The notes under the pieces are model-generated. The model was given only the letters and a program-made list of their open reading frames with translations. It was not told the DNA's origin and ran no database searches. The translations under genes were made by a program, and so were the position numbers. From positions 3,782,001-3,846,000 of the forward strand of contig CM023540.1 of assembly GCA_013350335.1 (NCBI GenBank): 64,000 nucleotides of DNA, given 5' to 3'. Shown here piece after piece: positions 22,326 through 33,657 of this stretch; the first letter of the stretch is position 1, and every line of letters begins with the position of its first letter. This DNA comes from Chimonanthus salicifolius (Eukaryota; Streptophyta; Magnoliopsida; Laurales; Calycanthaceae).

Positions 22326-23210
22326 ATATATGCGTGATGGGAGAGACTCATTACATGTGCATACATACATAACATTGATTTATCTGTTTTTGATGACCAT
22401 ATATACTATGATATATGCATGTTTTATATACTAACCATGTGGTAGCCCTAATCGGAAATCCTACTGGGCCCGTTGATCTAATGCCCTAATTCTATCCTTA
22501 GAGGATAATGCAGGAAATGGAAAAGGGAAAGAGAAAGTCGTGGATCTAGAGGGGAGCCAAGCTTAAGCGCTTGATTACTGGAATGGAACTATATTTACTG
22601 TCATCTGAACTACATTTTATGGATATGTAATAGTTAGTAACCTTGCTATGGTTTGATTATAGTTATGATAATGATTAGTTTGACATGGTTTGAAATGGTT
22701 AGTTTAAAGTAAACTTGACTTGTACTTTGCTATCAGAGAATGTATGGTTAACATAAGATTGATTATATTCTGCATCAGTTTAGTTTTGCAATCGGTTTAG
22801 TTTATTCTGCATGACTTGATTAGTTCCATGTGTGGTTTGTCTTTCATGGTTTTAGTCCATGCACACATGGGTGGCCAGTTAAGGGTTGGATTTAGGAAGT
22901 CCGAACTTAGCTCGCGTCGTGACGCCGCCCGCTCTCTTCCGGTGTTATTATATTATTATTAAAAAAAAAAATTAGATGCTGATTTCTCGGAGAGGGCGGG
23001 GCATTACAATTCGAAGGGGGTAAATTTTTAAATTCTCATTGAGGGGAAAATGTGTGAAATCGGGGTCTAATATTCCATCCCTAAATTCAATTGTATTTAC
23101 CCCAAATAAATTTATCAAATTAACTAACAAATCAATTTAAACTAAGATAATTTTCTAAATTAATTTTACCCATCACTACTGACCCGGCACCCCGGGTCGG
23201 GTCATTACAT

Positions 23211-23224
23211 CCTACCCCCCTTAA
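23211..23224 (-). promoter_or_regulatory. Polypurine tract of the outer chromovirus
   Basis: On the minus strand 'aaggggggtagg' directly precedes the LTR start TGTAATGACC, the position at which plus-strand DNA synthesis is primed. Confidence 0.85.
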
Positions 23225-23244
23225 AGAAATTTCGTCCTCGAAAT

Positions 23245-23502
23245 TTAGCTAATGTACGCACCTTGCTCATCGAATAATTCTGGATGCGCCTGTTGCATTG
23301 TTTCCTTCCGTTCCCACGTTGAACCTTCTACTCCATGATGTTGCCAAAGAACTTGGACCAAGGAAATGGTCTTTGTGCGGAGTACTTGATCTCTTGAATC
23401 TAAAATTTTAATAGGTTTCTCTTCATATGCGGCATCCTCGTTGACATCCAAATCTTGCCAATTCAGCACATAGGAAGGGTCTGCATGATACTTCCTAAGC
23501 AT
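23245..23502 (-). pseudogene. Chromodomain at the end of pol (outer element)
   Basis: 86 codons: MLRKYHADPSYVL, then EEKPIKILDSRDQVLR, LVQVLWQHHGVEGSTWE and HPELF. This is the C-terminal chromodomain of chromoviral integrases, which reads chromatin marks and steers insertion, often into heterochromatin. The frame differs from the preceding integrase segment, and a frameshift near 23500 separates them. The chromodomain fold residues (VLW, TWE) are present and the natural stop is intact. Confidence 0.9.
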
Positions 23503-23963
23503 TGATACATGGAAGATATTGTGAACTCGAGCAAGTTTGGGTCACGACTCAAGATCTCAAATGGTCCGATGAACCGAGGAGCTAACTTCCCTTTGCTCCC
23601 AAATCGATGAATGCCTCTGCAAGGTGATACACGAATAAACACATGGTCTCCCACTGCAAACTCCAAAGGTCTACTCCTACGGTTTGCGCAACTTTTCTGA
23701 CGGCTTTGCGCTGTTTGCAACCTTTGGCAGACTATTTTGATCTTTTCCGTTGTTTCTCGCACCCAATCGGGTCCTATGGTTGCTTTATCACTAGCCTCTT
23801 CCCAACATAGGGGTGATCTGCACTGTCTGCCATAAAATGCCTCAAATGGTGCCATCTTGATGCTTGACTGATAACTGTTGTTATATACGAACTCCACAGT
23901 GGGTAAGTGATCTTCCCAACTACATTTTAAATCTAGTACACAAGCACACAACATGTCCTCCAA
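23463..23963 (-). pseudogene. Integrase C-terminal half (outer element)
   Basis: Encodes MEDMLCACVLDLKCSWEDHLP, the FVYNNSYQSSIKMAPFEAFYG segment, the PCRSP-like RQCRSPLCW and the GPFEIL region just before the chromodomain. The upstream codons in the same frame (FSTAFHPQTDGQSERT) hold the catalytic Glu of the DDE triad. Between this part and the next feature two in-frame stops (TAG at 24063-24065 and a TGA near 24018) break the integrase core. The C-terminus runs off frame after EFTISS. Confidence 0.9.
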
Positions 23964-24062
23964 AATTTGGATAGTTCGCTCAGACTGACCATCAGTCTGA
24001 GGGTGGAATGCCGTACTAAATCAAAGCTGAGTACCCAACTGTTTTTGAAGACTCTGCCAGAA

Positions 24063-24926
24063 CTAAGACAAGAACCTTGAATCACGGTCTGATACAATGG
24101 TAGCTGGTATTCCATGTAACTTGATTATCCTATCCATGTATAGCTTAGCCAATCTTTCCATAGGATCCGTCATTTTCATAGCAATGAAGTGAGTTGATTT
24201 CGTCAGTCTATCAACCACTACCCAAACTGTATCGTTACCCTTTTGTGATCTTGGCAATCCAGTAACGAAATCCATGGTAATGTTCTCCCATTTCCACTCT
24301 GGTATACTTAGGGGCTGTAATTTCCCTGCAGGTTTCTGGTGTTCAGCCTTCACCTGTTGACAAGCCAGGCAACTGGCGACAAATTTTGCAACATCTTTCT
24401 TCATACTTCTCCACCAAAACTGTTTACGTAAATTTTGGTACATCTTCGTACCTCCTGGATGTATTGCAAAATGAGTATTGTGAAAATGTTCAAGTACCTC
24501 TTTTCTGCAATTCTCCGATAGTGGGACATAGAGTCTGTTTTGGTATGTTAGTCCCTCATCCATTCTTACTATCCATCCCTTTGGTATGTTACCGCTGCAG
24601 AAGGAATTCCAAATCTTCACTGCTACCTCATCCGTCTTCTGAGCTATCAATACCTTATTAATAATCGCTGGGCATGATACCATAATACCTATCTCTTCTG
24701 GATTTCGGCCCTCCATCAAGTTGGCGATCACTCCTCGAACCTTACAACTCAGTGCATCAGCTACCACATTAGCTTTACCTGGGTGGTATGAGATTTCAAA
24801 TTTAAAATCACTCAAATATTCCAACCATCTGCATTGCCTCAAGTTCAAATCTTTTTGTGTGAATAAGTATTTGAGATTGCGGTGGTCCGAGAATACTTCG
24901 AAGTGCTCACCAAAAAGGTAATGCAT
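24063..24926 (-). pseudogene. RNase H end and integrase N-terminal half (outer element)
   Basis: 287 codons. Residues 1-60 are the end of RNase H (VFSDHRNLKYLF with a catalytic-type Asp at residue 14, then YHPGKANVVADALS). The integrase zinc-binding HHCC module follows (HFHNTHFAIHPGG ... [11 protein letters not shown]), then the core with [10 protein letters not shown] (first catalytic Asp) and IVSDRDSRF (second Asp). A TAG ends the frame just after the second Asp. A frameshift near 24930 separates it from the reverse transcriptase part. Confidence 0.93.
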
Positions 24927-25024
24927 CCATATCTTTAGTCAAAGTATACTGCCGCTAATTCCAGATCATGGGTTGGGTAGTTCTGTTCATATGTTTTCAA
25001 CTATCGAGACCCATAAGCCACCAC

Positions 25025-26650
25025 CTAGTTCTTTTCCATCAGTACGCATCCCAATCCATCTCGGGACACATCACAATAGACGACATAACCCAAACCTCTT
25101 TCTGGAACTATCAACACAGGTGAAGTTGTCAACCTCTCCTTTAGTTCTGAAAATATTTTATCACACTGTTCAGTCCACACAAACTTCGCACTTTTTCTCG
25201 TCAACTTGGTCATTGGAGCTGCAAGTGTAGAAAAAACTTTAATAAACCTTCTGTAATAGCCTGCCAAGCCCAAGAAGTTGCAGATCTCAAAAACGCTGCG
25301 AGGTCTCTCCCATTTCAATACTGCTTCTACCTTAACTGGATCCACTGATATGCCACTGGCTGAAACTACATGGCCTAAGAATTGCACCTCTGTTAGCCAG
25401 AATTCACACTTACTGAACTTAGCATATAGCTGATGATTCCTTAGCAACTGTAAAACCACGCTTAAATGATGTTCATGCACTTCTTCTGATCTTGAATAGA
25501 TTAAGATGTCATCAATGAACACTATCACAAAATGATCTAGGTATGCCCTAAAGGTTCTATTCATTAAGTTCATGAATGTCGCGGGTGCATTTGTCACACC
25601 AAACAGCATAACTACGAACTCAAAGTGACCAAACTTCATGCGAAAAACTGTCTTTGCTATGTCACACTCTCTGACTCTTACCTGATGGTATCCAGATCGA
25701 AGGTCTATCTTAGAGAAGTGTGTTGCTCCCCTCAACTGATCAAATAAGTCGTCAATCCGAGGAATAGGATATTTGTTCTTAATCGTGACCTTGTTCAACT
25801 GTCTGTAGTCAATACAGAGTCTCATGGATCCATCTTTCTTTTTCACAAATAAGGTCAGTGCGCCCCAAGGAGATGTACTTGGTCGGACAAAACCGACTTC
25901 GCTCAACTCGTTCAATTGTTTCTTTAACTCTTCTGTCTCAGCTGGCGCCATTCTATATGGAGGGAGTGTAATAGGGGCCGTTCCAGGAGTCAAGTCTATG
26001 CAAAACTCCACCTCTCTATGTGGGGGTAATTGTATCAATTTCTCACGAAACACATCTGGAAACTCACATACAACTCTAGGCATTTCTAACCCTGCAGGTT
26101 CTACATTCTCCCAACCCATACTGGCTAACTGACCATACGGTCTAATCTTCTTTAAACATGGTCTTGGAGTCATACTCAACTTCTCTGTGAATACAGTTCC
26201 TGAAGATGTACAACCCGACATTCTTTTCTTGGAACAATCAATACTAATTTGGTACGCTGTTAACCAGTCCATCCCTAGTATTGCTTCAAATCCAGTCATA
26301 CCCAAAACTAGTAAATCAAATTCTAACTCTACACCACCAATCGCCAATACACAAGATCGACAAATGCATGTAACCTCAGTACTCCTCCCTATGGGGGTTT
26401 TTATAAACAAGGATTCTTCTAACTTATCTGTGCATAATTCTATCTGACCCACAAGCATGCTAGATATGAAAGAATGAGAAGCTCCAGAATCAAATAGTAC
26501 TTTAGACCATACGCCGAATAATAAAAGCATACCTTGCATAACTGTCGCTGCAGGAGTCTCATCATCTGGTGAAACAATTGCATTTATATGCCCTTGAGTC
26601 ACTGGGCGTCCACGCCTTGCATTTTGTTGCTGACCACCTCTTTGTGCCAT
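25025..26650 (-). pseudogene. Protease and reverse transcriptase of pol (outer element)
   Basis: 541 codons. The aspartic protease motif [10 protein letters not shown] has its catalytic Asp at residue 54. Reverse transcriptase spans roughly residues 215-400, with [15 protein letters not shown] and the catalytic FIDD box at 378-381. The RNase H start follows ([12 protein letters not shown], Asp about 527). The frame stops at TAG 25025-25027; a second TAG and then a frame change follow within 100 bp. Upstream it is in frame with gag, separated only by nonsense codons. The fingers/palm segment reads [11 protein letters not shown], where the family usually has Pro at the third position. Confidence 0.95.
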
Positions 26651-26791
26651 TGGTGCACTGGAACTTGCTAGAGCATTAGGTGTAGGCTTATAAATTCCTG
26701 TCCTCTATGGGCAATAAGTGGAGATGTGGCCCATTTCATTGCAATGATAACACTACACTGGTCCTCTCTGCTGTGGAGGTTGCCTCTGAGA

Positions 26792-27667
26792 CTAACGACA
26801 TTCTCTGGCCACATGTCCCCATCGTTTACAATTATAGCACTGTACTTGATTTCGCCCATCAGAAGATTGTCGGGGCCTAAAAGAAGACCTCTGATTAAAC
26901 TGAGCATCTAGATTCTTCATTTTATTGTTGTTACGGTCATCATACCTCCTGCCACCCAAAGATGTTTGACTCTGTTCCTTGAAGACATGATTTTCCGATG
27001 CCTCCACTGCAAGGGCCCTACGAAGTACTTCAGTAAAGGTTGGAAGTTCCAGGCACACTAGTAGGTATTTTATGACATGATTGAGTCCTTCCTCAAATCT
27101 GCGGGCCATTGCATCTTCGTTAGTCACTATTTCTGTGGCATATCGTACCAGCTCTTTAAACTTTTGGGCGTATACCGTCACTGGGTCGTTGCCTTGCACC
27201 AAGCTCAAAAATTCCCGTACTTTGGCCCGACGAATTGCAGTAGGGAAATATTCCGCCAGGAAAACATCTGAGAAATCTTTCCAAGTTTTCAATCCTCCCA
27301 CATTAAAGCCCTTCTTGTCAGCCCACCATCTCTCCGCTTCTCCACCCAACTGTATTGTAGCTAGTATGATAGGAAGATCATCTTCATTCGCACCTATATT
27401 GCCCATCAGTGTCTCAACCTGCTTCAGCCAGCGTTCTGCATCTACTGGTTCTTCATCCCCTCTAAAGGTCAGAGGGAGTTGACACTTGAATTCACGAATT
27501 GCTACAATTTCCCTCGTTTCTTGTGAAGGGTGATATATAGCGTTATTTCTTTGGTCTACCACATTTTGATGCATTAGTGTCATCACCTCATGTACAACCC
27601 TCAACACGCTATTGGGGTCTACATTTTTAGGAGGTGGAGGAGGAGGAGGATTTGATGATCCTGCCAT
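26792..27667 (-). pseudogene. Gag (outer element)
   Basis: 291 codons from ATG 27667, after a Pro-rich N-terminus. The retrotransposon gag core covers about residues 60-200 (ERWLKQVETLMG, FLAEYFP, EFLSLVQG, YAQKFKELVRYA), and a CCHC zinc knuckle lies at residues 277-290 (Cys277, Cys280, His285, Cys290), which binds genomic RNA. The frame stops at TAG 26792-26794. In the same frame two more TAG codons (26753-26755 and 26705-26707) bracket a second knuckle, CYHCNEMGHISTYC, before the protease frame. Gag and pol were therefore one frame originally. Confidence 0.95.
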
Positions 27668-27994
27668 CCCTATGTCGTGAATATGAAGTCATGTTCTGCG
27701 TTGGTAAACTCTATCAACCATTACCTATCAAGACAAAGATTTAATCAGTAAAATAATTAGGCAACTCCAAATATTAACGGGATATGTGCTGTAACTTTAC
27801 CGAGCCCAACTCTATCTCTCCGATAACACTACAATCTACTTTAATCATAATACTAAATGTATTATCACGTTAAAACTAAACAATTTCTACCCTTCTTAAA
27901 TCTTGTTACCCTCACTCATTCTAGGGCGTAAAGGGTCTACTTGTCTCTACTCTTGGGCCCTAACTCTTACTCACAGTTAGAGGGTTAAACCCAA

Positions 27995-28006
27995 GCTCTG
28001 ATACCA
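27995..28006 (-). promoter_or_regulatory. Primer binding site (tRNA-iMet), outer element
   Basis: TGGTATCAGAGC on the minus strand, complementary to the 3' end of plant initiator Met tRNA, lies three bases after the 5' LTR end. It fixes the element orientation. Confidence 0.93.
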
Positions 28007-29461
28007 ATCTATCAAGCCCCACCTTCCAACACCTGGACGGGTATGATCTGACTGTACAAAAATAAATCACCTGCTGCCCTAAACGGGTCTTACATAAGAA
28101 ATCTGTGGATAAATTCAAAATAAACATAATTACATTCACAAACCACCAAGATTTCTCAAGTCCACAAGCTGCTTGAAGACATAACATCTCATTTGAGTTT
28201 CTAAATAACTTTAAGGGATAAATATCACTCACATAAGGATTTTTAAACACATCATTTACTCACATGCCCATAACAATCAAATTAAAACGTTCTCAAAATT
28301 AATCCATACTTGAATTCATTATCCAAGTTTCCACAAATTAAAATAAACGAATGAACAACTTTCTCAAAGTCTTAAATCAAATAAACAACCAACTTATAAT
28401 AAATTCTGCACTAACTAAGCATTTCTAAGAATTCTTTATTGACTCCTCGCCTTCTAAGCTCAGTTGTGATTATCGTTCAGACCCAAGTCGAAGAGGTTAT
28501 GTAATGACTCGACCCGATATTTCGGAGTTTTGGGGTCTTGGTAGTAGTGGGGAAAGTGTAGGCCCCGTGTTGGGTCCTGGTTTGCCCAATTTTGAGTTCA
28601 GACACTCGAAGGGTACTTTGGTAATTTTGAATCATTGAATATTTTATCATGTAAAAAGTTTGAAAAATCACACGTTATCTTCCTCGATGTATGTCGTTTG
28701 ATTTTTAATGAGTTTTAAATTATTTATTTATTTATTTTTGGAAAATTTAAGATTTTATTTTAAGAGAGGAAAATAACCTAAAACCCTAAAGCCTTAATAT
28801 AACCCTAACACCCCTTTGTTTCCCCATCCAGCGTGGCACTGTATCTACGCTACACTGCCACGGTTCCTCTCTCCCATCCCTCTCTATCCATCTTCTCCCC
28901 TCCTCTTATTCTAACCCTAATCCTAAACTTCCCTCCCCCAGGTGCCGCCTCCGCCGCCGTTGCCACTCCCTTCTCTCTCTCTCTCGACCCCCCTCTCATC
29001 TTCCTCTTTCGTATCTCTCTCCCCTCTCGATCTCGACTCCTTCTTCTTCCCTTTTCTTTCTTCTCTTTCTTAACCCTAAGTGTTGCCGCCACCATCTCTT
29101 CGATCTCTCTTCTCTCCTGTCGCTGCTCCACCTCGACTCGCCCCTTCTCGCCGTTCGGATTTGCTCATCGCCGCCGTCCTGGCATTGATCCAGTTGGCCC
29201 AGGTACCCTCTCGTCTTCCCTTTCTCCTTTTTCCCTATTTTCTCTGGTTTTCCCTTATTTTCCTTCTTCTTCTTCCTGGTTTCTTGGCTGGGTACTGAGC
29301 CAACTCAGTCGAGTCACTGAGTTGACTCGGCTGGGCTCGTTTCTGGGCTTTGGCAACCCAGGCCCAGTTTGTGGTTTGCGGCCCAGCAGATCAGGCCTTT
29401 CTGCCAAGCCCAGCAGTTCGACCCATTCCCAGGTTCGGCCCGGCCTAGTTTCCCAGTCTTG

Positions 29462-32400
29462 TGTAATAGCCCGAATTTTTGGATCAATATATATAGGCAT
29501 TTATTTATTTTAATTTGAAGTTTGATGTGATAAAATGCCAAATGGACCAAATTTTGGGACAATGGCCCAAGTGTGGTCCAATGGGCCATGGACTTGATTT
29601 ATTCATTTAAATGGGTCAATGGTAAGTAATTGGGTCATGGATAGTCAAATTGGGTCTAATACCCATTTGGGACCCAATGGATCAAATTGAGGTAAGCCCT
29701 AAAGTAAATGGGTAAGACAAAAATATAATTGGGCCATGAAACCAATGGTGATCCAATTAAGATAAATTAAATGGATTAGATAATTATAAAATTATCTAAG
29801 CTTAAGATTAAGTGATATGGCCAAATGGGGCCTACCTCCACCTCATCAATTGAGGTGGTGTGTGGACCCAAGGGTGGTGGGGCCGACCACCGTGGTAGAC
29901 TTGGTCAACCATGGGTGGATTTCATAGAGGGAAATTAATGGGATTAAAATTAAGTAGGAATTAATTAATTAACTTAACCTAAGGATTAATTGAATTAGAT
30001 TGATCAAGTTAATTATGGTCAAATGGTCAAAACCATTCCAACAAACACAAACCACCCCAAACCACTTTGACGAAACACAAGATTGAAACCATGGGTTTAA
30101 ATGGTGGTTTTACCCCAACCACCACCATTAATGCCATGTTGGTTGGTGGGAGGAATGAATGACAACCAAAAAAAGATGAGATGACTTCCCATCTCATTTC
30201 CATCTAACCACTACACTCTCTCCATCTCTTTGCACTCTCAAAATCATCCCCTACCTTCACAAGAGGAAGAAAGAAGAAAACTTAGAAGAAAAAGAGAAGA
30301 AAAGAGAAGAAAAGAAAAGGAAAAGGCTAAGTGTTGATCCACCACCTCAAGGTAAACACTTGAGACACTTTTCTCATCACCTTCCCCTCTCCCTCTCTCA
30401 AGCAAACCCACTCAATCTTGGCCGATCCTAAGCTTTGAGAGCCTCACCATTTGATCAAGGTCATCTTGACCGTATATCAAGGACAAGAAGAGAAGAGAAG
30501 GCTAAGGTGAGCAAAGAGGAAAGAAGGACCGGAGGAGTCGTCGGGTGGTAAGATTTTCTTAAAACAAGAATTTATGTTTTCTAGATAGGATATGGAATCC
30601 ATTTCTTAGATTTAATATGGCCAAAAATGTTGTGGGCCATGGATCTAAGATCCATCAAATGGTAGGATAAGAAATGGATAAAATGGAGGAATGGATTAAG
30701 AAATGGATGAAATGGAAGAATGGAATTTTTAATGGAATTTCAAGTTTTTATTAAGCATAGAGAATTTGGATTTTAAATGGATTGATGGGCTACATGGCCG
30801 AACCCCATGGTAAATGATGGATGATTTTTTTAAGATTATAAGGTTTAAAATTTTGGAGAATGAGTAATGGTAATTAGTTTTCAAGTGATTTAAAATAGGT
30901 GATTTTAAATAGGGTTTAAAGGATAGAAAGATGGATTTACAAGTGTATGATATAAGTTTTTTTTAAAGGGACCAAATGAATGGTGTTATTGATTTTAAAA
31001 AAGGAATTTTTAAATGAAGAAAACCATGGATCAATATTAGTGAAACCATGGTCTTAAATGGCACTAAGGAAGGTGAGCCATGAACCATGGGTTCGGCCAT
31101 GGTGTATGGCCGAACCCTATGGTAAAATTTTGGGATTTTTATGACAAAAAAATAATGGAGAAAAATGATAAATTTAAATGGATTTATGAGTATGGTATGT
31201 GATGTTTAAATGGGATGAAAATGGATGATTTAATTTCATTTGAGGTAGGAGTAAATGAGGCAAGATGGACCCAAGAAATTGAAAAAAAATGGACATCATG
31301 GGTTCGGCCATGGTGTATGGCCGAACCCATGACCTCTTTGTGGGCCATATTTAGGGCCAAGAATGGAATGAATTATAGGATTAAATGTTTTCAAATTTAA
31401 TCAAAGTAGTTGGCTATTTTTATGGATATTAGGGCATGGTCAATGAATGCCTAATGGATCTAAGTTATGGATGAAATTTTGACTTAAAAATATGCATGAA
31501 TGAGGAAATATTAAACCATGGAGGTCTAGTGGCCAAATCGTAATTAGTGGCCACATTGAAGAACCATGGGTTCGGCCATGATGCATGTCCGAACCCTATG
31601 TATGATAGACATAAAATTGGTTAGATGCTGTGTTTTAGGCTCGCAAATCGGAATATTTAAAATGGCCAAAATTGGATTTATGGATGTGTTTTAAACCACG
31701 GAAAACGAGGCTAAGTTAGGGGCTGATTTTGGTAAACGGATAACGTAATTAGGAACTTAAGGTTGTAATAAGTTAAGGACTTAATCATGGATAACATATG
31801 GACTAATTCGGTAAATATGTAATAAGGTACCGGGACGTCGCAAACGGTACGTGATTGGCCACCGGATTATCGAACGGAAACGTAACGGGACGCTAAGCGG
31901 TATTCGGTAGGATTCCTACCTTTTTGTAAGCCTTGGATATGTGATGGTTCTTTAATTTGATGATTATATGATATATCTTATGATGGGATTTCGAATTATG
32001 AATTATATGTTTAAGTACTATGGATTATGATTTAATGCTATGGATAATATTTTTTTAAGACTATGGACTATACTTAGATGCTATGGATTTTATATGGATT
32101 ATATATATATTACATAGCATAATGCACTTACATCTCATGGATGGCATGGGAGGGAAAATATTGAAACCGGAGTCCATGCTCCGTGGGGGCGACCCAGAAG
32201 CAAACATGGGGATAACTTGAGGGGCTATGACCGGAGTCCATGATCCGTCGGGGCGACCGAGAAGCAAACATGGGGATAGCCTGAGGGGCTATAACCAGAG
32301 TCCATGCTCCGTCGGGGCGACCGAGAATCAGACATGGGGATAGCTCTTATGCTATAACCGGAGTCTATGCTCCGTCAGGGCGACCGAGAAGCAAACATGG

Positions 32401-33108
32401 GGACACCTTGACGAGGCTTTGCCGTCAAGGGGGATACGATATTTTATGATGATACGGTGGATGGGTGGGACACATGACATAGGCACCCATGGCATGGCAT
32501 TCATCATATGTTTATTATATTATTGTGGGTATGCATGTTATCACTAACCCATGTGCTAGCCCTACTCGGAATCCTACTGGGCGCGTTGACTAACGCCCTA
32601 CTTCTACCCTAGCTGATGACACAGGAGATGGCGAAAACGGTGGACACGCCGGGAGCCAAGCTTAGGAGCTTGGGAAACAGATATCTAGTTTTATTTAAGT
32701 TTCATTTTGGAGATGTAATTTAAAGTAGCTTAGCTCGTCGGACTGTATAATTTATAATTTCTTGCTATGGTTTGGATTGCATTATGGACAATATCGTTTT
32801 GAGGCATAAATGTGAACATAGGGGTATTTTGGTAAGTTAATATTGTATCTTCCCTTCTATCTAAAAAACCGGTAGGATAGACTCTATTATCATGTTCCGC
32901 ATTCAGTTAGTTTCCGCGAGCTTACTTTCTACGCGTGAACCGTTCTCGTGGACTTAGTTCCGCGCACACGTAGGGTTGGCTAGTTGAGGTTCGGGCTTTA
33001 GAAGCTCGGACTCAACTCGCGTCGTGACGTTCGCTGCCCTTTGTCACTCTTCATTTAAAAAAAAAAAAAATAGATTCTGATTTCGGTGAAAAAGGGGCGG
33101 GCGTTACA
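29462..33108 (+). mobile_element. 5' LTR of element I
   Basis: TGTAATAGCC...GGGCGTTACA, 3647 bp. In order: a 'gggacccaatgg' zone; purine-rich tract (30260-30330); three to four hairpins (30789-31600; the first has lost its left arm); palindrome GGTAGGATTCCTACC at 31906-31920; four 64-bp repeats (32166-32421); 'ctactgggcgcgttgactaa' at 32574-32593; hairpin 32982-33017. Promoter position is not evident. Confidence 0.95.
32166..32421. repeat. 64-bp tandem repeat, four units, 5' LTR of I
   Basis: Units start at 32166, 32230, 32294 and 32358, each with 'ccggagtccatgctccgtcg' and 'gaccgagaagcaaacatggg'. 'ggagtccatgctcc' is itself a small inverted repeat. The same block is at 40979-41235 in the 3' LTR. 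Confidence 0.93.
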
Positions 33109-33110
33109 GT

Positions 33111-33122
33111 TGGTATCAGAGC
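33111..33122 (+). promoter_or_regulatory. Primer binding site (tRNA-iMet), element I
   Basis: TGGTATCAGAGC two bases after the LTR end GTTACA. Confidence 0.95.
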
Positions 33123-33657
33123 GAAATCGGAAGAATGAATCTCTCAAAGTATGATTAAGACGGTTTCACATCTCACTGACGGATAAGAATCCCAGCTGAC
33201 CGACTCTTCGGAGTCCGCTGCACGGGGGCCGGGTTAATCTACTTCGATTGACTCAAACTGAAATATTCAGTCTGAGAGCCACATTTGACGTGAGGAAATG
33301 ATAGCAAGGGAAGTACAATCATTATAACATTGATGGATTTATCAAACATAGGAAAATTTCCCTGATTTCACCAAATGAAACAAACATTGATACTTAGGAA
33401 ATTTTTCCCCAAATTGGTAGAAGCGCATGACAATTAGGGAGTTTTACGAGAACCAAGTGTGCTTAGTTGGCAACTTCCCCAACAAAGCTACATTTTACTA
33501 TACATGAAAACCCCCCGAAAACTAAGTATAGTTATTTGATAACTTTCCCCCAAATTGAAGAAAATAGTTAATCTGTAGGAAAATTCTTTCCCCAAGATGT
33601 GAACACACCAACATTATGAAAGAACTAAGTCAATAAATGTTTTCAATGACTTAGGAA
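33123..33657 (+). other. Untranslated leader of element I
   Basis: 535 bp between primer site and gag. It holds several diverged copies of 'ggaaaatttcccc' / 'aactttcccccaaattg' but no open frame. Confidence 0.7.

Larger units (their letters stand above)
19387..23008 (+). mobile_element. Solo LTR B (3622 bp), family of element I
   Basis: Flanked by ATTCG (19382-19386, 23009-23013). Starts TGTAACACCCC and ends GGGCGGGGCATTACA, plus strand. The uninterrupted site is present in the sister LTR at 55234-55243. It holds a hairpin array, the palindrome at 21889-21902, a tandem repeat block, the GGGC-CGTTGA module at 22462-22487 and the 3' hairpin at 22877-22912. No internal region. Confidence 0.93.
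12324..23209 (-). mobile_element. 3' LTR of the outer chromovirus, split by solo LTRs A and B
   Basis: Own sequence is 12324-14041, 17636-19386 and 23014-23209. The minus-strand LTR starts TGTAATGACCCGACCC at 23209 and ends GGGGCGTGACA at 12324. Its segments align in order with the right LTR. The stretches 12324-14041 and 17636-19386 hold no gene; the small open frames seen (for example around 18700-19150) recur in the other LTR and are not protein-like. Confidence 0.93.

Noticed and set aside
28833..29513. 226-codon open frame on the plus strand
   Set aside because: It lies in the pyrimidine-rich part of solo LTR C and is interrupted by the border of element I at 29462. Its Ser/Pro/Leu/Phe composition merely reflects CT-rich DNA.
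33111..33122. tRNA gene
   Set aside because: The match to initiator Met tRNA is only the 12-base primer site; no cloverleaf surrounds it. The same holds at 27995, 59502 and 60967.
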